This document shows, piece after piece, positions 44,501-50,189 of a DNA stretch of 50,189 bases. The translations under genes and the position numbers were made by a program. Under the pieces are notes generated by a model. It saw nothing but the letters and a program-made list of their open reading frames with translations, was not told where the DNA came from and did not search any database. Where the stretch lies: assembly GCA_905221605.1 (NCBI GenBank), contig CAJNDS010002750.1, positions 244,361 through 294,549 of the forward strand, given 5' to 3'. Source of the DNA: Symbiodinium natans. Its lineage: Eukaryota; Sar; Dinophyceae; Suessiales; Symbiodiniaceae. How positions within the stretch are numbered: the stretch's first letter is position 1; each line of letters opens with the position of its first letter.

Positions 44501-47500
44501 TCCGGTTGTGAGCGCACCCGAATCTCAATGACTGCAAGCTGCCAGGCCAACGTCACACTCTCCAATCCAAGTTCTGGTTGTAAGCGTACCCGAAGCTCAA
44601 GGACTGCAAGCTACCAGGCAAACGTGACGAAGCTCAAGGACTGCAAGCTGCCAGGCAAACGTCACATTCTCCAAGCTCTGGTTGTAAGCGTACCTGAAGC
44701 TCAAGGATTGCAAGCACATTGTCGAAGCTCTGGTTGTAAGCGAAAACGAAGCTCAAGGACTGCAAGCTGCCGGGCAAACGTCACGTTCTCCAAGCTCTGG
44801 TTGTAAGCGTGCCCGAAGCGGCAAGCTGCCAGGCAAGCATCGCACTGTCCAAGCTCTGGTTGTAGGTGTACCCTAATCTCAAGGACTACGAGCCGCCAGG
44901 CAAACGTCACGAAGCTCAAGGACTGCAAGTTGCCAGGCAAACGTCACATTGTCCAAATTCTGGTTGTAGGCATACCCGAAATTCACGGACTGCAAACTGC
45001 CAGGTAAACGTCACACAAGGACTGCAAGCTGCCAGGCAAACGTCATATTCTCCAAGCTCTGGTTGTAAGCGTACTAGATGCTCAAGGACCGCAAGCTGCC
45101 AGGCAAACGTCACATTCTCCAAGCTCTGGTTGCAAGCGTACCAGAAGCTCAAGGACTGCAAGCTGCCAGGCAAACGTCACAAACTCCCAGCTCTGGTTGT
45201 AAGCGTGCCCGAAGCTCAAGGATTGCAAGCTGCCAGGCAAACGTCACGAAGTTCAAGGACTGCAAGCTGTCATGCAAACGTCACATCATCCAAGCTCTGG
45301 TTGTAAGCGTGCCCGAAGCTCAAGGATTGCAAGCTGCCAGGCAAACGTCACGAAGCTCAAGGACTGCAGGCTGTCAGGCAAACGTCACATCATCCAAGCT
45401 TTGGTTGTAAGTGTACCCGAAGCTCAAGGACTGCAAGGTGCCAGGCAAACGTCACACTCTCCGAGCTCTGGTCGCAAACGTATCCGAAGCTCGAGGATTG
45501 CAAGCCGCCATGCGAACATCACGAAGCTCAAGGACTGCAAGTTGCCAGGCGAACGTCACATTCTCCAAGTTCTGGTTGTAGGTGCACCCGAAGCTCAAGG
45601 ACTGCAAGCTGTTTTGAAAAGCGGACGTGGTGGGGGAAAGGGGGTGGGGTAGGGTCTCAGAAATTGACGGGCATGTTCCTGTGACGTGGTGGGGGGAAAG
45701 GGTGTGGGGTAGGTGTGGTTGCAAGCGTGCCGGTTGTAAGCGTACCCGAAGCTCAAGGACTGCAAGCTACCAGGCAAACGTGACGAAACTCAAGGACTGC
45801 AAGCTGCCAGGCAAACGTCACATTCTCCGAGCTCTGGTTGTAAGCGTACCCGAAGCTCAAGGCTTGCAAGCACATTGTCGAAGCTCTGGTTGTAAGCGTA
45901 AACGGAGCTCAAGGACTGCAAGCTGCCAGGCAAACGTCACGTTCTCCAAGCTGTGGTTGTAAGCGTGCCCGAAGCGGCAAGCTGCCAGGCAAAACATCGC
46001 ACTGTCTAAGCTCTGGTTGTAGGCGTACCCTAATCAGGCAAACGTCACATTCTCGAAGCTCTGGTTGCAAGCGCACCCGAAGTTCAAGGACTGCAAGTTG
46101 CCAGGCAAACGTCACACTTTCCATGCTCTGGTTGTAAGCGTGCCCGGAGCTCAAGGATTGTAAGTGGCCAGGCAAACGTCACGAAGCTCAAGGGCTGCAA
46201 GTTGTCTAGCAAACGTCACATTCTTCGAGTTCTGGGTATAAGCGTACCCGAAGCTCAAGGACTGCAAACTGTCAGGCAAACGTCACATGCTCCAAGCTCT
46301 GGTTGTAAGCGTACCCGAATCCCAAGGACTGTAAGCTGCCAGGCCCACGTCACACTCTCCAGTTCAAGCTCTGGTTGTAAGCGTACCCGAAGCTCAAGGA
46401 CTGCAAGCTGCCAGGCTGCCACTACGTCAGCCACTGGTGAAAAGCGCTCTGGGTAGGTGAGGGACTGGGGTAGGGACAAGCTGCGCATGAACGCGTGATA
46501 TGCATGATCAAAATCGCACTTCACTGCATGACGCTGAGTTTAGGGAGGGAGGGGGTGGGGATCGTCACTGCTCAACATAGGCACGTGCTGACTACGCCCG
46601 CGTGGTCCATGGTCATGCCGGTGGCGTAGTCCTGTGGTGGTACTTGTCGATTCGGATACCATTTCTGAAATTGGCTGGCGTGTTCTTGCGAAGAGGTTGG
46701 AGGGGAAAGGGTGTGGGGCACGGTCGGCCTGCACCGCCTTGTTGATTGCCGTCTGCGTCAAACGTCACGAAGCTCAAGGACTGCAAGCTGCCAGGCGAAC
46801 GTCACATTGTCCAAGCTCCGGTTGTGAGCGCACCCGAATCTCAATGACTGCAAGCTGCCAGGCCAACGTCACACTCTCCAATCCAAGTTCTGGTTGTAAG
46901 CGTACCCGAAGCTCAAGGACTGCAAGCTACCAGGCAAACGTGACGAAGCTCAAGGACTGCAAGCTGCCAGGCAAACGTCACATTCTCCAAGCTCTGGTTG
47001 TAAGCGTACCTGAAGCTCAAGGATTGCAAGCACATTGTCGAAGCTCTGGTTGTAAGCGAAAACGAAGCTCAAGGACTGCAAGCTGCCGGGCAAACGTCAC
47101 GTTCTCCAAGCTCTGGTTGTAAGCGTGCCCGAAGCGGCAAGCTGCCAGGCAAGCATCGCACTGTCCAAGCTCTGGTTGTAGGTGTACCCTAATCTCAAGG
47201 ACTACGAGCCGCCAGGCAAACGTTACGAAGCTCAAGGACTGCAAGTTGCCAGGCAAACGTCACATTGTCCAAATTCTGGTTGTAGGCATACCCGAAATTC
47301 ACGGACTGCAAACTGCCAGGTAAACGTCACACAAGGACTGCAAGCTGCCAGGCAAACGTCATATTCTCCAAGCTCTGGTTGTAAGCGTACTAGATGCTCA
47401 AGGACCGCAAGCTGCCAGGCAAACGTCACATTCTCCAAGCTCTGGTTGCAAGCGTACCAGAAGCTCAAGGACTGCAAGCTGCCAGGCAAACGTCACAAAC

Positions 47501-47924
47501 TCCCAGCTCTGGTTGTAAGCGTGCCCGAAGCTCAAGGATTGCAAGCTGCCAGGCAAACGTCACGAAGTTCAAGGACTGCAAGCTGCCAGGCAAACGTCAC
47601 ATTCTCCAAGCTCTGGTTGTAAGCGTGCCCGAAGCTCAAGGATTGCAAGCTGCCAGGCAAACGTCACGAAGCTCAAGGACTGCAGGCTGTCAGGCAAACG
47701 TCACATCATCCAAGCTTTGGTTGTAAGTGTACCCGAAGCTCAAGGACTGCAAGTTGTTTTGAAAAGCGGACGTGGTGGGGGAAAGGGGGTGGGATAGGGT
47801 CTCAGAAATTGACGGGCATGTTCCTGTGACGTGGTGGGGGGAAAGGGTGTGGGGTAGGTGTGGTTGCAAGCGTGCCGGTTGTAAGCGTGCCCGAAGCTCA
47901 AGGACTGCAAGCTGCCAGGCAAAC
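41579..47924. repeat. Higher-order repeat of about 2.3 kb (two full copies and one partial)
   Basis: TCAAGGGCTGCAAGTTGTCT marks equivalent points at 41581, 43882 and 46188 (spacing 2301 and 2306). The third copy lacks about 160 bases near 47755 and breaks off near 47925, where sequence of the 701-bp type resumes. Copies differ by small indels: copy 1 lacks 13 bases (CATGGTCATGCCG region), and copy 2 lacks about 10 bases in the GCGCATGAACGCG stretch. Each copy holds two GT-rich spacers that carry no LRR units. Confidence 0.93.
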
Positions 47925-48757
47925 GTCACGCAACTCAGGGACTGCAAGCTGCCAGGCAAACGTCACATTCAGGTCCAAGGTGTTGGGCAACTGGGTCTCC
48001 GCCAAGCTGCCAGGCAAACGTAAGCCCTGATTGTAAGCGCACCCGGAACTCAAGGACTGCAAGCTGCCGGGCAAGCGCCATACTCTCCAAGCTTTGGTTG
48101 TAAGCGTACCCGAAGCTCAAGGACTGCAAGCTGCCAGGCAAACGTCACGAATCTCAAGGACTGCAAGCTGCCAGGCAAACGTCACACTCTCCAAGCTCTG
48201 GTTGCCTCAAGGACTGCAAGCTGCCAGGCAAACGTCACATTCTCCAAGCTCTGGTTGTAAGCGTACCCGAAGCTCAAGGACTGCAGGCTGCCTGGCACAC
48301 GTCACGAAGCTCAAGGACCGCAACCTGCCGGGCAAACGTCACATTCTCCAAGAATTGGTTGCAAGCGTACCCGTAGCTCAGGGGCTGCAAGCTGCCAGGC
48401 AAACGTCACACTTTCCGAGCTCTAGTTGCATGCGTACCCGAAGCTCAAGCACTGCAAGCTGCCAGGCAAACGTCACGAATCGCAAGGACTGCAAACTGCC
48501 GGGCAAACGTCACATTCTCCAAGATCTGGTTGTAAGCGTACCCGAAGCTCAAGGATTGCAAGCTGCCAGGCAACGTAAGACTCTCTAAGCTCTGGTTGTA
48601 AGCGCACCCGAAGCTCAAGGACTGCAAGCTGCCAGGCCAACGTCACGAACCTCAAGAACTGCAAGTTGCCAGGCGAACGTCACATTCTCCAAGCTCTGGT
48701 TGCAAGCGTACCCGAAGCTCAAGGACTGCAAGCTTCCAGGCAAACGTCAGACTCTGG

Positions 48758-49365
48758 CCGGAGGAGGTGGAGGTTGCCATTGCCATCCCTGTCGTGGTCT
48801 CTGGTAGCCGTCCATGAGTCGCGCGCGGTTCGTCAGGGCAAAGCAAGATCAACTACTTTGTCCTATGTAAACCATTGTGGTAGCGAAACCAAACAAAAAG
48901 AGAATGTTGCCAATCATGCCGGGGGCTGGTTCACGAGTAACAATCGAGGAACATACGGCACACCGGCCGTCTTGCAGAGCATCGTTGGCACCCACATTAA
49001 TGGGCCCGGCATGTTACTAGTGCACGAAAAACGATAGGACGTTTCATTCTCACTCGCCAGGTGAGCTCACATTTTTGGATTATCCTATGCGTCCGCACCG
49101 AAGTGAAGACTAACATAGGCAGCATGAACGCGTAGGAGCGAGGCTCCACCTACACCCGCGGCCCAAGGCGAGGGCGGGCTGGCTGTATAACACACTTTTT
49201 GTTTTAGTGTTTCCACATAAACTGGTAGATGGAGATGCTCCGAAGGTAGAGATGCTCTAGCAAGCCACCGAGGCGATCATCCATGGAGATGGCAAAGAAC
49301 TTCACGAATGGAGCTTTATGTGAGTAAGTAAAACTTCCCACACTTGCACGTGAATCACGCCATTC
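48758..49365. other. Unique sequence after the satellite; no gene recognised
   Basis: A plus frame runs from the array to about 49037 (NHAGGWFTSNNRGTYGTPAV), but its start lies in the satellite and it has no domain. From 49040 to 49365 nothing coding-like was seen. Confidence 0.4.
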
Positions 49366-49590
49366 ACACGCTCTCACACTGCGCATGCTCATTCACTCAA
49401 AGCTGCTCATCTCCACCACATGCTCAAACACCGAACATGCTCAATCACTCATGTCTGCTCAGCTCTTCCACATGTTCAAACGCTAGTCATGCTCGATCAC
49501 TCATGTCTGTTCATCCCGTCCACATGCTCACACACTGTGCGTGCTCAACCACTCCAACATGCTCATGCACCACTTCCTGCTCCACACGCT
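49366..49590. repeat. 52-bp minisatellite, about four degenerate copies
   Basis: Units begin CACATGCTCAAACACCGAAC, CACATGTTCAAACGCTAGTC and CACATGCTCACACACTGTGC, and continue ATGCTCAATCACTCATGTCT. The plus-strand frame through it is Cys/Ser/His-rich by repetition only. Confidence 0.75.
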
Positions 49591-49609
49591 TATGCTTCAC
49601 ATGCTCCAG

Positions 49610-49934
49610 GTCTGCGAGGTGTTGGGCAGCTGGATCTCCGCCAAGCACTTTGCACCGAACTTCAGCATCGGCAGGGCGTTGGGCAGCTAAATCTCCTCCA
49701 AGCTCTGGTTGGAAAGACGCAAAACCGCACGCCAAACGTCCACGTCTGCAGGTTGCTGGGCAGCTGGACCCCTTCCAAGCTCTGATGGAACTCTGCGCTG
49801 AACGTTAACGTCTGCAAGGTGTTGAGCAGTCGGATTGCCTCCAAGTTCTGGCAGAACTCCGTGTCAAACGTCAAACTCAAAGAATTCATCCATGCTTCAT
49901 GCAAAATCTGCGTTTTCACCAAGTGTTCAGCCAT
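49610..49934 (-). pseudogene. FNIP/LRR-type repeat gene fragment, degenerate
   Basis: On the minus strand the frame reads through repeats with the coding 66-base period: LTFDTEFCQNLEAIRLLNTL, then QTLTFSAEFHQSLEGVQLP, then SNLQTWTFGVRF. After that a frameshift occurs. The next repeat (NQSLEEI, then LPNALPMLKFGAK) also contains a TAG, and the final one reads CLAEIQLPN. The last unit resembles the SLAEIQLPNTLDL unit at 40610-40650 in the satellite, so the two are related. It may be a decayed gene end or exons of a larger LRR gene beyond the window. Confidence 0.65.
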
Positions 49935-50167
49935 GCATCATGCAAAACGAAAAAAGAAATGTTGAAGCGCAGGTACGTTTACACAGAGTGTGGGTGGGGT
50001 GTGGGGGCGTCTTCGTTGGCCGAGGACCCCCACACCCCAGTCCACACTCTCCTCGGCCCCCTGCTGATTTCCGAACGAAAACATGTTGATGTACTCAAAA
50101 TCACGAACTTCATCATCATCACAACATGCTCCTGCTTGTTCACGAACCCGCATGTACAGCGGTGTGC

Positions 50168-50189
50168 CACACACACACACACACACACA
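50168..50189. repeat. CA dinucleotide repeat at the window end
   Basis: Pure CA units run to the last base and probably continue outside. Confidence 0.95.

Larger units (their letters stand above)
39320..48757 (-). repeat. Satellite array derived from a FNIP-type leucine-rich repeat, 67-bp monomer
   Basis: The full monomer runs from CTGCCAGGCAAACGTCAC through ATTCTCCAAGCTCTGGTTGT and AAGCGTACCCGAAGCTC to AAGGACTGCAAG; the four parts sum to 67 bases. A short form of 37 bases lacks exactly the 30 bases from ATTCTCC to TACCC. On the minus strand the monomer encodes LPGSLQSLSFGYAYNQSLEN, a FNIP/LRR-type repeat (22 residues, 66 bases), with one extra T in ACGTTTGCC where a coding repeat would have ACGTTGCC. 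The extra base breaks the frame in nearly every unit, so the array cannot encode a continuous LRR protein. A hundred or so units are present (estimated, not counted). Spacers interrupt it at 39560-39780, 40260-40480, 41155-41510, 41810-42130 and their copies. Confidence 0.92.

Noticed and set aside
42015-47122. A 162-codon plus frame (MVVLVDSDTISEIGWRV) conserved at 42015, 44318 and 46634
   Set aside because: Conserved only because the 2.3-kb unit is duplicated; it runs from spacer into out-of-frame satellite and is antisense to the LRR reading.
39320-48757. CRISPR array
   Set aside because: Units are contiguous with no unique spacers of constant length, vary in sequence, and derive from a protein repeat; the genome is eukaryotic.

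Overview
The window looks like nuclear DNA of a dinoflagellate, most like Symbiodiniaceae or a relative (inference). Three things point that way. Two genes recognisable by conserved motifs (a choline-transporter-like SLC44 protein and a UMP-CMP kinase) are cut into exons of about 27-76 bases, joined by introns whose donors are a mixture of GC, GA and GT, with acceptors mostly AG|G. Almost every exon I can support lies on the minus strand. Interstitial repeats are of the CCCTAAA (plant/alveolate telomere) type. No rRNA, tRNA, CRISPR array, bacterial operon, reverse transcriptase or transposase was recognised.

Layout. 1-4.7 kb: exons of an SLC44/CTL choline transporter-like gene (minus), with a 250-bp TA-flanked MITE-like element at its downstream side. 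4.7-9.8 kb: no secure gene; GC-rich palindromic repeats and two blocks of degenerate telomere-like repeat. 9.8-16.1 kb: minus-strand exon-like ORFs of unidentified genes. 17.7-19.1 kb: UMP-CMP kinase, nine exons resolved. 19.8-20.3 kb: an unidentified gene with a tandemly duplicated exon. 21.4-35.7 kb: many minus-strand exon-like segments of unidentified genes, broken by small inverted-repeat elements. 36.1-36.8 kb: a 640-bp compound CTA/CTTA microsatellite. 37.3-38.3 kb: a direct duplication differing by a 52-base indel. 38.5-39.1 kb: the C-terminal part of a ubiquitin-specific protease-like protein.

39.3-48.8 kb is the most striking part: a 9.4-kb satellite whose 67-base monomer is a frame-broken copy of a 66-base (22-codon) FNIP-type leucine-rich repeat, arranged in about 0.7-kb and about 2.3-kb higher-order units. 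A few FNIP-like repeats with the coding 66-base period survive at 49.6-49.9 kb. The likely story is that one repeat of an LRR gene gained a base and was then amplified as non-coding DNA.

The genes do not form an obvious pathway. The shared strand fits the unidirectional gene clusters known from dinoflagellates. Exon boundaries were read by eye and are uncertain by one or a few bases where AG/GAG repeats flank the junction.
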